A model generated the notes under the pieces. It was not told where the DNA came from. It ran no database searches and worked only from the letters and a program-made list of their open reading frames with translations. Of a stretch of 64,000 nt of DNA, positions 1 to 9,895 are shown piece by piece. Position numbers and translations under genes: made by a program. Each line of letters starts with the position of its first letter. The stretch's first letter is position 1. The DNA is from Lepraria neglecta (lineage: Eukaryota; Ascomycota; Lecanoromycetes; Lecanorales; Stereocaulaceae): NCBI GenBank assembly GCA_033220425.1, contig CM065649.1, positions 2,666,001 to 2,730,000 on the forward strand. The letters are read 5' to 3'.

Positions 1-132
1 TGTTCCAGATCAATTTGAACTCGCGGACCAGACATACATCCATGTTCTTGACTTAACAATACTTTTACAACTTCATCTATACCTACAGCGGAGCTATGAA
101 TTACACACTCTAGGTTTCATTAGAACCTATGT

Positions 133-1475
133 TTGGCAAAATTCTGGCCCTCTTACCCTACTCGGTGTGACAATTTGACGCCTAAGTCATTTGTAGCGGA
201 CAAAGTATCCATACAAGGTGGTGCGCTTCCCTCCGAAGTGGGACTGCGCGAAGTTTGCTACAAGCCATTTCGAGACTCAGCCTCACTGCCTACCGATCCT
301 TCCTATGCTCAACAATACGGCTTCCAGGAAAGAATCCTGTCACAGAGGTGCTTGTATTTTATTACTGAACGAGCATTTTTCCAGTTTAGGACGACTATAT
401 TCTATATTCTCTGAGAACCGCCCAGAGTTTTTCGACCACCCAGATGATGCTCGCTGGGGCCTGTATGAGCTCAATCCCCTAATCGACGGACGAGCACACC
501 AATACCGTAAGGACAACGATAAGTTTGCCTTGTACTCGAACCTTATGACTGCTTGCTCTGGAAGAGCTTGTCTTATGATTATGATATCGCCAATGCTTTC
601 CATGGAATTTAGAAGGCTTTAGAAGACGTCGGATTCGCTGGATTCGAGAATTGCCTTCCCCAAGCGGATTTGGATTTTGTATCGTTGTAGACTTCTGTGG
701 CAGATGTCACTCGACGCCGAGGTTCTCCCTCAGGCAATAAATGTTTACCGTGTATTTTCCCAAGCTGGTCATGGATAGATTGGGTAGGAGCCGTCCACTA
801 CGAAGACATGCTAGACAAAATCATGCTTGAATTCGGTCGATATGATCGCCGCGGAATTATTGATGGTGAACTTGCTACATGCATTGGTCGTATTGAGTCC
901 ATTGAACCCAGACACTCTGGGCGATTCATCAGAAGGGAAGGCATTCATTCAGCTGCAGAGTCACACGATGAAAGCAACGCGGTCGTCGAATATGTTACTT
1001 TAACCAATAAACTTCGACCTAGCGCTGCTAGCAAAACTTCTCAACGCCAAACGCAAACAACTCTACTAAAATTCTGGGCCTCCGGTTGTGGCGCTGAAAG
1101 ACCTACCTTTGAGGGACATAAATGCGGTTCGCTAGGACTCTAGGGAGAGGAACGACAATTGGATACCATGCTATCACAACTCCCACGAGAGGTGTCGCGT
1201 GACTAGCTATGGCACGGATTCCAAACTTTTCACACGGTAGCGGAGTCTACTTTGGCATATGTACTTCTGTCAAAGTTTCGTGCAGCACATCTTGATTACA
1301 AGAATCATCTCCTTGAGAACAACGATATTTCCTCAAAAGAGAGGCAATGGACCACCTTCAACGTGATGCTGGTTGAAAAGCAGGGCTAGTATTACGAGCG
1401 ACGAGCTATCGGGCAAATTCACGAGGACGCATAGAATGCCGCACCTGTCAGAAGAGAATTGATTTAGCTAATCTG
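133..1475 (+). pseudogene. HET-domain (heterokaryon incompatibility) relic
   Basis: HET proteins trigger incompatibility or immune-type cell death in filamentous ascomycetes. Several hallmark pieces lie in order but in different frames. A GFQERILSQRCLYF block (about 325-365) matches the family's WTFQERLLSPR motif. A block near 430-590 follows. FENCLPQADLDFVSL lies near 640-690. FPSWSWIDWVG (about 755-790) matches the typical end of the HET domain. The tail block FNVMLVE...RAIGQIHEDA (about 1355-1430) matches the usual C-terminal region. The frames are broken by shifts and in-frame stops, for example a TAG just before TSVADVTRRRG, so no full product is possible. The N-terminal part of the domain is not seen and may lie before the window or be lost. 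Family call fairly sure; exact limits are not. Confidence 0.75.
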
Positions 1476-2005
1476 ACACCACCGCTGAAGATAAGTGACT
1501 TGGATGATATCGTTGACTGCTGGGTACATAATGGCGTGGTTGGAGCAGGTAGCACCTAATCAGCGTCTATGAAGATTGTTAGAGGGCTTTCACTGCTTCG
1601 ATATTAATTTGCAAAATCTTGGGGTTTGGCAAGGTAACCACATATAGAGCTGGATCTGATAGGCCTCCTTTGTGCAGAGCTGTCAAAGGGGCAATTCCTG
1701 GAGCTTCGAAGCTGCGTACATTATATTTTTGGCAATGTGGGAGCTATCACTTTGGCCGAGTCATTGAAGCGAAAGCTAACTTTTGCGTATTTCGAATACT
1801 GCGTCAGCTATACGTCTCACGATGCCAGCTATACAGACCCACTGGTAGTGATTAAATCAATGCTTTTAGTCTATGAGTGATATTATACAATGTCGCCAAA
1901 GAAACAGACAACCGTATGAAGTTCACCATGACACAACAGTCTTACAACAAGAAAATATGAGGACAAGAGCAACGAACACGGACTCGATTGCCTCATGGAA
2001 CCGCA
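1476..2005. other. intergenic, no gene seen
   Basis: About 530 bp between the HET relic and the 3' end of the transglutaminase-like gene. It is AT-rich with scattered stops in all frames. I see no domain, repeat or RNA gene. The 78-codon open frame near 1619-1855 has no recognisable content. Confidence 0.5.
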
Positions 2006-5000
2006 TCAAGAGTTAAACTGATCCGAGGTGAACCGCTCCCACTTCGCAAACCACTGATCCAGCGCGCTCGTGCGCATATCTCCATATTTCCACCAGACGA
2101 TAGGATAGTAAAGCACCGGTCCCTGAATTGCCTTCAACTCAGCAGCAGTACGACAAGGTAACTGCACCCCATTCTGATAAGCAGCACGTATACTAATCAA
2201 ATAGTACCCCTTCGCCTGAAACCCAGTGAGGTCCAATTGAGCCCTCCATCTCCGGGAAGCAGCGTCGTACACGAAAGGAATCATTTTGTTGACGTCCGGC
2301 GCATCTGTCTCAATTCCGATAGTCAGGAATAGCGGCTTAATGAGTTGCTTCTCAAAGACATGAGGGCAGGAGCCGGCGAATGAAAAGTTGACAACACCAA
2401 CACTGGTAGCTTTGATTGTGAAGGGCGCGGGCTCGATGGTTGATCTTTCGATGAATTGTGTTTTCGCGGGGTCGCCGAACATAGCTGCATCGCCGCTCCA
2501 GAATGCTTCTCTGGATATCTGCGGGTCGACGTGTTGTTGATAGGGGTTATTTGGGAAGTGATCGCGTAGGAACTCCCTGTTACCTGTAAATTTCGGGGTC
2601 AGTATTGGTCTTTGCAGCAAGAAACAAGAGTTAGAGCGAGGGTATCAAATAGTGTATTAGAGCAGGATTCTTGCCAAGGCACAAGTCTTGGGTTAAGTAT
2701 TAGCCGAACTCAAGACTCCCTCGGGTCAAGATTTGGGGTTCAAGAAGCTGTCGGAGAGCAGAGTTCGTGCAGGAAAGTACGTCTCAGGAGCAGTGGATTC
2801 ATCAGTCACTGCTCCTGGAACGTGTCTTTTGCCACGTGAGTCGCTTCGAGGCAGCTTTGATTCTGCATTCTCTGCTCCTGAGACATGAATTTCAAGGACA
2901 AGGACTCCCAGATAGCCTTTCATGCCGCATGCTCTTCTTCTGAGACTTGCCTATTCACACATTTCTGGGTCATCGAAAGTCAATGCTGACTCTGACATCC
3001 GCAGGTTGGAGCAGCGTTCGGCGCCAGTGCCGCGTTTCCAAGAAATAAATCTTGGTCAAACACTAGTCTCAGGAGCGAGATCCATGGTACGAAGGCGTTC
3101 TTAGAGCAGAATTAATGCTAGGAAACTAGTTCCACGAGCGACGATTGAACGACAGTGGGGGTTGTTAACCTGAAAAGTGTACTTACTCATGGTAAAGTAG
3201 AGCGGGTAGATGCTCGGTTCAGCCGCTACAGCTGCATTGTTGTTGCTTGGAAACTGACCAGCTGTCGCATCTGGATCCGAACCGGCAGCCCAACATGGGT
3301 CAATAACCTTCATCGTTGGTTCGTCGTCATCAGAAAGAGCGAAGGCGCTCCAGGCATGTCCTCGTTTAGGTTCATCCTGTTTCTTTGTGCCCTTCTTTGT
3401 TTTTCCGCCGATATACTGGCCCTGGTACATTGTTGGGGTGGTCCCGCGGAGGTCTGTTGTGTTGAACATCTGACGGAAAAGCTCAGTGTAACCTCCACAA
3501 ATCTCCATGCCAGTCGTTACGGTATCAGCTGTCGGCCTCGTCTTCTTCTCGATGCCCTCAGCGTTCTTAGCTTTTAAATCCATGTCGTATCGAATAGAGT
3601 ATGCAACCTACCCAAATTTCGGAGTCAGCATATCAATTCTTGGACAGAAGGAAGAGTTGTGAGACATAATTAGGGAGTACAGCCTGAGCCATAGCTCCCG
3701 CAATGGGTCTCAGGACTCAGACAATGGTCCCAATAGGAAAGACAACGCTCGGAAAATTACGTACCCAAGAGAAGAAGAGCCTGGCCCTAGCGACATGGTC
3801 ACTGGGATCAATGCCTGCCACTGCGACAAACTTCGTAAAGAGTGCTAATGCCATGTAATCGACTTGCTTGTTGCGGAGCTTGATAAATGGTGCTGCTTTG
3901 GCCACTGCATCATCATAGAGCTTCTTCTTGGCATCACGGTCGGTATTAAGAGCATTCAACTGTTTTTGCTTCGGTTCCAATTTTACATTGATCTTATCCA
4001 CCTGCAGTTTTTGGAGTCAGCAATGCTTTTTGAAGAGCCATATTTCAGCCAAAACATAAGTCTCAGGAGCGAGAAATAGAATACAGAAGGCTGTCTGGGA
4101 CTAGAATCGTGCCAAACAAGCGCGTTTCAGGGGCAGAATCTGGGCCAAGATTCAAGCTTAAGGAGCAAACAACAGCAGACAAAATTTTGCCCGGGTGTAC
4201 AATCCGTGCCAAAAGGTATGTCTTGGGAGCAACAAATGGACAGATTGGTTGGGCTTTGACTCCAAAGAGTGCACTTACAGCCGCTTGAAGTTTCTTTATG
4301 TCATCCCCAGTGGTCTTAGAAGACTGGCTAGCTAGGGCATTGACCGCAGCGAATTGCTCTTGCTTGAGAGATGAGACCTCTCCATCTAGAGGTTTGATCT
4401 GGTCATCCACCGCTTTGACTGCATCATTGTACTTGTTGACTGCGAAGATTGTGGAGTCAGCTTTGCTCTGTAAGCATGCAAAACTCTGTTGCGAAACATT
4501 TTTAGGGAGTATAGCCTAAGAAATTACTTCGGTGACAACTCTGGGGAGCACCACAGCGTTCGTAATCGGGGAAGAACGACACCGTAATGTACGTACCATT
4601 GTCGGCGAGCGGAGCGTATGCAGCCTGGATCTCAACAAGATGAAGCTTGATGGTCTTACCAGCAGCATCATCTTGTGCAATATCATTACCAACTCTTTGG
4701 ACCTGATTTTGCAGTGCATTTTGATCAGCTTTGGCAAGATGGTACTCCTCAGACAGTTTTCCAAGGTCGTGTAGAAGCTTTGTTGCATCAAAGGCTAGAT
4801 TTGAAGGGTTGTTTCCCCGGCTTTCGGGAGTCCCTGCGGAGACTACGCCCGCACTGTGAATAGTCCAAAGGTTTTGAAGCCGGCAGTCTTTGGCGAATTG
4901 ATCGATGATGGTGTAATCCTGACAGACAAGGCAGTTGTGTTCCGTTGTTTGCGAGAAGTTGTATCCTAACGGGAGTGGGTTGACAGGGTTCAATGGAATG

Positions 5001-5095
5001 GTCGTTCCTCCAGCAGATGAAGGCGGTGGTCCAGGATTGACATCGACATTTGTCTTTGCTGGGGTCTTGCTGGCAGAGGAGGAGGATGATGCCAT
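2006..5095 (-). CDS. transglutaminase-like (KY/Cyk3-type) cysteine-peptidase-fold protein
   Basis: Five exons on the minus strand: 4597-5095, 4279-4439, 3765-4001, 3187-3607 and 2006-2583. They join in phase to 1896 nt, 631 aa. Residues 1-50 are low complexity (Ser, Pro, Gly). Residues about 90-260 are charged and helical with coiled-coil character. The transglutaminase-like core follows: ARLFFSWV then VAYSIRYD, then a catalytic triad candidate of Cys in MEICGGYTELF, His in GHAWSAF and Asp in VIDPCWAAG. The C-terminal exon begins with HFPNNPYQQHVDPQISREAFW-like sequence, matching the linker after the core in KY and Cyk3-like proteins, and ends in a beta-rich segment. Proteins of this class act in septum and cytoskeleton organisation; the role here is inferred only. 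The start is the first ATG of a clean frame. All four introns are unusual: lengths 157, 277, 157 and 603 nt, mutually related, and annotated separately. The coding frame is intact despite a decayed neighbourhood. Confidence 0.75.
2785..2817. repeat. 11-bp perfect inverted repeat
   Basis: CAGGAGCAGTG at 2785-2795 and its exact reverse complement at 2807-2817 with an 11-nt loop. It marks the point where the 64-bp repeat units in intron 4 change orientation. Confidence 0.7.
2836..3004 (+). repeat. probable nested introner-like element in antisense to intron 4
   Basis: Reads as an intron on the plus strand: GTGAGT at 2836, AATGCTGACTCTGACATC then GCAG ending at 3004, about 169 nt. The end has the family branch motif TGCTGACTC, and sense-orientation repeat words (GCTCCTGAGAC near 2873, TTCTGAGACTT near 2938) lie inside. 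It sits within intron 4 of a minus-strand gene, so it would be removed with it. The left limit is less sure than the right. Confidence 0.45.
3608..3764 (-). repeat. introner-like element 3 (intron 3, 157 nt)
   Basis: Donor GTACGTAA, branch GCTGACTCCGAAATTT, acceptor GGGTAG. It is the gapless homologue of intron 1 in the same gene. It also aligns along its length with the intron at 50061-50216 in an unrelated gene on the other strand. It contains a single trace of the 64-bp unit (GTCTCAGGA on the plus strand). Confidence 0.75.
4002..4278 (-). repeat. introner-like element 2 (intron 2, 277 nt) with internal 64-bp repeat
   Basis: Donor GTAAGTGCACTCTTT, branch GCTGACTCC, acceptor CTGCAG. The interior is a degenerate tandem repeat. 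On the plus strand the word GTCTCAGGAGC or a close variant recurs at 4060, 4124, 4156 and 4220, giving a 64-bp period with a 32-bp half period. It is accompanied by CGTGCCAAA and ATGGACAGATTG. The 3' end matches introns 1 and 3; the 5' end matches intron 4 (GTAAGTRCACTYTT). Confidence 0.7.
4440..4596 (-). repeat. introner-like element 1 (intron 1, 157 nt)
   Basis: Intron 1 of the transglutaminase-like gene. Donor GTACGTAC, branch region GCTGACTCC about 20 nt before the acceptor, acceptor CGCAG. It has the same length as intron 3 and aligns with it without gaps; by hand count a little over half of all positions match. The best core, read on the plus strand, is TTAGGGAGTAYAGCCTRAG at the same offset in both. 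Neighbouring short introns elsewhere in the window do not share this sequence. Confidence 0.75.
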
Positions 5096-5899
5096 GTCGT
5101 ACGATTGGATGGTCGAACGGATTCTTTCAGCTTGTGAAATTAAGGGAGCCCAATGAGTTATTTCTGAAGGTTTAGAAGTCCAGTCAATGGTACAGAAAAG
5201 GGTAATGAGCCACAGTGATTTGTTCAGATAAGAGTTGACTGAAAAAATTCTGTTTGAAAAAGCGTTTATTTCGATCTAGAGAACGGTGAATGGAAGGAAA
5301 AGTCATCCCAACAGCGAAAAGTGCTGGCTTTTATAGATGTCTCCTACCTTGATGGATCTTCTGGCTTCACCTTAGATTCACAATCGATGCCGTTGCTTAC
5401 CTTGCATACGCCAGTAATACGATGGATGAACAAGTCACAGTACAGTCAGGCTTTTGTGGCTGAGCTAGAAGCTTGTCATAGAACGATTTGGAAGCTTTTG
5501 CAATGAATGCAACAGTGACGGTGGCTTGGAGAGGTAGAAGTTCCTAATCGTGGTTAGCAGTTGCATCTTTCAACAGCTACTCGAGAACTATCCCATGCTG
5601 CAACCAGAACCATTGATGCGAGCCACGCGATTTCGCCGTTAGTCGAGCTCCTAAGATCTTGTGTGCCCATTGTGACGAGGAAGTTGCAAACATCTTTGGC
5701 GGCTTGGGACGGATAAATATACCAAACCAGGCTAGCGGCTTCGCCTAAGGCTACCCGATTAGGCAGTCCTTGCCGGCTGCAAACCACCTAATTTGCGTTC
5801 TGTATTTAACAAGAACATGCAAACGAGTCAATTGAACCATTCTATGGTGGGCGCAAAGGCCTTCGAAGTTTCTAGAGCGTAGACTCGTTCCTCGGAAGA
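5096..5899. other. intergenic, upstream of the transglutaminase-like gene
   Basis: About 800 bp between the minus-strand start at 5095 and the SDR relic. It must hold the promoter of the minus-strand gene; I see no clear TATA box. A minus-strand frame at about 5554-5787 (77 codons, containing GTQDLRSSTNGEIAWLASM) looks protein-like but I do not recognise it. It could be a gene fragment. Confidence 0.4.
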
Positions 5900-6655
5900 A
5901 TGCCAAATATGCTCGTCGTTGGCGCAGCTTCAGGCATTGGGAAAGCCTTCGTTTGTACATACCTCCTGAGTCCCGACGACCACGTCATTGCTGCCGACCT
6001 AGCATTCGGCAACTCTTGTCAAGTGCACTCAAGGATGACTGTCGGGGTGACGTTTGCAGTAATGCGAAAGGCGAGCTCTCCCTTGTATATCCCATCGATA
6101 TATCAATGCAGAGAGATTGCTATGGGCTCGCCATACGTGTGGAGGACCTTGATGTTATAGTACACAGCGCCGGTATAAGAGGCCTCGAGCCAGATATACC
6201 TATTAGTAAGACCTCTGACGTTGCGAAAGCAGAGACCAAGGATGTGACGACCGTAGAAACACTCTAGCATACATTCCATGTGAACGCCATCGGCACCTTT
6301 CTGCTCCTCGAGGCTATGATACCACAATTGCGCCATGATGGGCATCCGAAAGTAATCATCATGGGCTCGCGAATGGGTTCAATCGGCCATAACACAACCG
6401 GTGGCGCGTATGCATATCGAGCGTCGAAAGCTGCGCTTAACGCCATCGTGAAGTTATTTTCTGTAGGATGTGCCGGAAGTGGTATTTGCAATTGTGCATA
6501 CTGACCAGGTTAAAAATGGGCTGGTGAGTGTGAAGGAGGATGAGGCAATTAGTGCTGAGGAGAGCGTTAGCGACATGTTGAAGTTGATTGAGAGACTGGG
6601 GAAAGAAGATTTAGCGAAGTTTATGGATCGATTTGGGGTGGAGGTGCCGTGGTAA
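5900..6655 (+). pseudogene. short-chain dehydrogenase/reductase, broken
   Basis: SDR enzymes are NAD(P)-dependent oxidoreductases with a Rossmann fold. Seen in order: MPNMLVVGAASGIGKAF with the cofactor motif GxxxGIG, AADL, DLDVIVHSAGI (NAG-like), FHVNAIGTFLLLEAMIPQL, IMGSRMGSIG with the catalytic Ser, and AYRASKAALN with Tyr-x-x-x-Lys. The C-terminal block, SAEESVSDMLKLIE to VEVPW, is typical of the small C-factor/sniffer-like SDRs. The frame changes once near 6000-6040 and again near 6460-6480, and there is an in-frame TAG at 6265-6267 just before HTFHVNAIG. Apart from these it would be a normal-length protein of about 250 aa. Confidence 0.8.
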
Positions 6656-6955
6656 AAGGCTGGCTGAAAGCGGAGTTCGTGCCAAAAGACCGTTTGGAAG
6701 TAGACTTCTTTTCAGGAAACACATCATTGGAGCTGAATACGTGTCACAAAAGATCGCCCCAAAGCAGAGCTCTTGCCAGGAGACGAGTCTCAAGAATGAG
6801 AAACACGGGTCTAGAAGCTGTCTGTAAGCAACAATTTTGCTCAGTGATATGTTTGAGAAGGACAACACGGGGGAATAGAAGCCCGCCAGGAAGCTGGATT
6901 CGTATCAGAAAGAATGTCTCGGGAGCGTTGTATGGACAGATTGAAAGCTGATTGG
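6656..6955 (-). repeat. free array of the 64-bp introner repeat
   Basis: Starts directly after the stop codon of the SDR relic. Words of the family recur: CGGAGTTCGTGCCAAAAGAC at 6671, then GTCTCAAGAA at 6787, GTTTGAGAAGG at 6851, GTCTCGGGAGC at 6917, and TATGGACAGATTG near 6931. The spacing is 64-66 bp. The orientation is the same as in introns 2 and 4 (sense on minus). I find no branch or acceptor motif, so it does not look like an intron here. Confidence 0.6.
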
Positions 6956-7093
6956 GAATATTTTTCTTCTCTCCAATACCACGAGACGCGCGAGTATTTA
7001 CGCGGCTCGCACCTTTCCTGATTTCGACTCAACAACCGTTCCGACTTCTAACCGACCTCCAATCTTACTCACAACTAACCCCTCATTATCGCT

Positions 7094-8824
7094 ATGCATC
7101 CACTAGTATTCCTAGTTTGTACGGTAGCACTTCTCCTACCATTCGCAATCGCTACAACATCAGCCCTACGCTCCCTTGAAAATGCACCAGTCCCGCACTT
7201 CACGCTCGCTCGTCGAGGCGGCCTACAGAACAAGCACTCGACCACGTCAACATGACTTACCTAGCTCAAGAGCTAGAGAGAACCGACAGCAGATTCAACC
7301 TTACGTAGAGACAGGTCAAAGGCAATAAGTTGGTCCGGAAAGCCAAGAGCAATGGCTCTAGCGGTGAGGAAAAGGGTCTTACAATGGGCGAGGCTACTAC
7401 CGATGGGAGCTGGTATGTTAGCCTATTAGCGGGTTGGGAGAATGAGAATTTGAGGCTGACAGCATCCTCAGGTATGCCAAAATAGATATCAGCGACCTAC
7501 CGTAAGAGATCGAGATGGATTTGAATATGCTGATTTTAGACTTCTATGTTCTCACAACCACGAGCCGCAAAGGAAGCAAATACGATGACTTCTCCAAATC
7601 CCTCCATATACTATCTTAATTTCCTGCAACAAGTCCTAGCTAACAAATCTGCAGAGAAATCGTTCGACCATCCTGACCCAACGTGCTTTCTTCCCTCAGA
7701 GTTGTTCCACCTGCCTACCGTCAATACTTCGCTTCGTCTCCCTTTCGCGTCCCTTTCGCGCTCTGCCGCCCGTCTAAGTTTGGGCCTCACACACTCGGAG
7801 CGTCTGGAAGCACCCTCGGCCTCACACCCTCCGAGAACCTCTGACTGGCTCTTAACTTCTCAAGCTACTGCTCGACAGAGAAGTCATCAAGCGCCCAATC
7901 TTCTCCCTGATAGTCATCAATGGTGAAGCAGGAGTTCTTAGTATCGGTAGGACAGCAGCGCGGGCTATCGAAATGGTGGTGAACCAGACTGAGACAGAGC
8001 TCGATCGATTCGGAGGGAAAGGGGATGTTGAGAAGCCAAAGGCCAGAAAAGAAAAAGAGCTACCTCCTTTAGTCAAGAGAGGTAGAGCCGGCAAAGGCAC
8101 TGTCAACAGGCAAGCAGATTGGGAGGAAGGCTGGGCATGGAACGGTGTTCAGGGAGCGGATGGCTGGTGGCAGCTTCTAATGCGAGGAGTGTGGATCGAT
8201 GGAAGTCGCGTGCTGCGAAATCAGGCTGTGGTCGTTGATGTGAGTGTTCTTCAAAAGCCTCTTTACACAGCGAGGGCTTGCAAGCTAAGGCCATAGCTAA
8301 CGTTGTCATAGATCAACGGCCCTTTCATCATCGCCCCACCACTCGCAGCTAAAGCGTTCAATGCCTCCGTTTCTGGCTCCCGGCTTCTAGCTCCGCCGTT
8401 CTCAAACCTCTACGTTTTCCCATGTCTGAACTCTCTTAAGCTGCATTTCGAATTCAGCGGGACCATGTTCCCATTCATGCAAGGGGGTCGAGGTGCTGAA
8501 TGATCAGGCATTCCGGGCGGGAAGTTTAGTCTAGGTAGACTGGAGGCTGGAAGTGGGTGTTGTGTGGGTGCGGTAGTCGAGACTCGCATGGGCATCAAGG
8601 AAGAGAGTGATGAGGTCGTGCAGAATGACAGGAAAGGATCTCGCTCGATCGGTGGTAGAGGACGGTTAGGAGGTAATGGCGTGAGAGACGTGTGGGTGAT
8701 TGGAGAAGGGTTCTTCAGAGGCGTTGGGGGAGTGTTCAATGTAAGTTCCCGTTGACAATGGACCACACCGTACTAAGACTTTGTTTAGTTCAAGAAGCAT
8801 AGAGTGGGGTTTCGAGCATACTAA
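7094..8824 (+). pseudogene. secreted aspartic-peptidase-like (A1 family) gene, broken
   Basis: The start ATG at 7094 opens a clear signal peptide (MHPLVFLVCTVALLLPFAIA). Downstream, in several frames, come blocks that match fungal pepsin-like proteins: SSGEEKGLTMGEATTDGSW, EIEMDLNMLILDFYVLTTTS, NGEAGVLSIGRTAARAIEM, GWWQLLMRGVWIDG, INGPFIIAPPLAAKAFNASV, SLGRLEAGSG, VWVIGEGFFRGVGGVFN and finally FKKHRVGFRAY. Introns seem preserved at about 8239-8311 and at about 8740-8788. There are several stops and frame shifts in the first half, for example TGA soon after the signal peptide. The place of the first catalytic Asp-Thr-Gly reads NML, so the ancestor may already have lacked peptidase activity. 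Confidence 0.7.
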
Positions 8825-8835
8825 GCGTGTAAGCT

Positions 8836-8880
8836 TCTCTGTAGGAGGCATACATGGACAGATTAGAGCATGGAATCGAG
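8836..8880 (-). repeat. single unit of the 64-bp introner repeat
   Basis: CTGTAGGAGGC followed by ATACATGGACAGATTAGAGC closely matches the unit at 6917-6945 (GTCTCGGGAGC then GTATGGACAGATTGAAAGC). It lies just past the stop codon of the aspartic-peptidase relic. Confidence 0.45.
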
Positions 8881-9039
8881 ATGAATAGCATACATATAGC
8901 TTTCAGATTGAATATCTCAGCGCTTTCGGATAGCAAGATAAGTGTTGTATGAAGCTCCGATCATGATAGAATTTCCGGGTTCGCTGTTATTGACATTTGC
9001 AAAATCAGAGGGTTTGAGACAATCTTGAGCGTGGTGTTA

Positions 9040-9425
9040 ACCATTTGCTCCTCAAGACCCCCAGAAAGGCCAAGCTTTGAACGAGGTCTTGATCGTTAAC
9101 AATGTAGGCTTTGTTAGGACTTTTATGCCTGGAAATGAGCACTTCTTGCTCAAGGCTATCAGAAAGGTCGAATTTTCCATGACGTTTTGAGCGTCAATAG
9201 CGTTATTTGTGGCTCAAGTCGCTCTCGCAAAGCACTTCTTAATGGGATTCATGAGCGCCGAAGTCACTGATTCCGGCTCAAGTCCCCCCAAACACTGAGG
9301 ATCTTGAGACCTCCATCTCAGACTCATGCGGCTATTTCGAGGCTCAAGTGGATCGGAAAGCACTCGTTGCTGCGATTCATGAGCCAAGAAGTCATCCGTT
9401 CTAGCTCAAAATCTTCAGAATAACT
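9040..9425 (+). repeat. degenerate tandem array, period about 64 bp
   Basis: GGCTCAAGTC or a variant recurs at 9147, 9211, 9275, 9341 and about 9403, so the spacing is 62-66 bp. Between them AAAGCACT, GATTCATGAGC and AAGTCA recur. The 5' end has GCTCCTCAAGAC, close to GCTCCTGAGAC of the introner repeat read in sense, and the period is the same. It may be a diverged relative, but I cannot prove this by eye. Confidence 0.6.
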
Positions 9426-9429
9426 CACA

Positions 9430-9895
9430 GTCGGTGTTTAATCTCCGGCTGCAACAGCCAAACGCGAAAACAGGTCAGGAGAAATCACTACTAGGTAGAC
9501 CCTGACCATTTGCCACGCACTTTCCACATGATAAGACTTTAGCTGATTAGAAAAGTTCAACCTTGCTGTCACCGTGCTCGCTGTCGCCAAAACCCCTTGA
9601 TTTTCAGCCAGAGAAACTCCTAGACGTCTAACAGTCAAACTTCAAAAACCCTCCCAGTCGGGAATAGTGCAAGAGCAGGTGGACCCTGACCATTTGCCAC
9701 CCGCCGACCGGAATCTAGCTTATCAGGAGATTGCAACCTTGGTCGTTGTCGCCCGTCGCCATGCTCGCTGTCGCCATACTGGCCTCGCTGTCACCATGCT
9801 GGCCATTTTCAGCCGGAGAAAACCAAAGACCTCCAACAGCCAAAGTTCTAAAACCTCTCCATTGAGAATAGTGCGAAAAATAGGCTTTTGCTAGC
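9430..9895 (+). repeat. direct duplication of about 183 bp, partial third copy
   Basis: CCCTGACCATTTGCCAC occurs at about 9500 and 9683. Each copy is followed by a GTCGCC/CGCTGTCGCCA-rich tract and ATTTTCAGCC-GAGAAA, then AACAG-CAAA. A partial third copy begins near 9800 (TTTTCAGCCGGAGAAAACC). The copies have diverged. No open frame runs through them. Confidence 0.6.

Larger units (their letters stand above)
2584..3186 (-). repeat. introner-like element 4 (intron 4, 603 nt, composite)
   Basis: Very long for this genome, where most introns are 47-80 nt. Donor GTAAGTACACTTTT, branch and acceptor region CTGACCCCGAAATTTACAG, almost the same as in intron 3. The interior carries 64-bp family units in both orientations: antisense at about 2655-2800 and 3060-3150, sense at about 2810-2960. 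The change of orientation indicates an insertion into an existing element. Confidence 0.7.
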
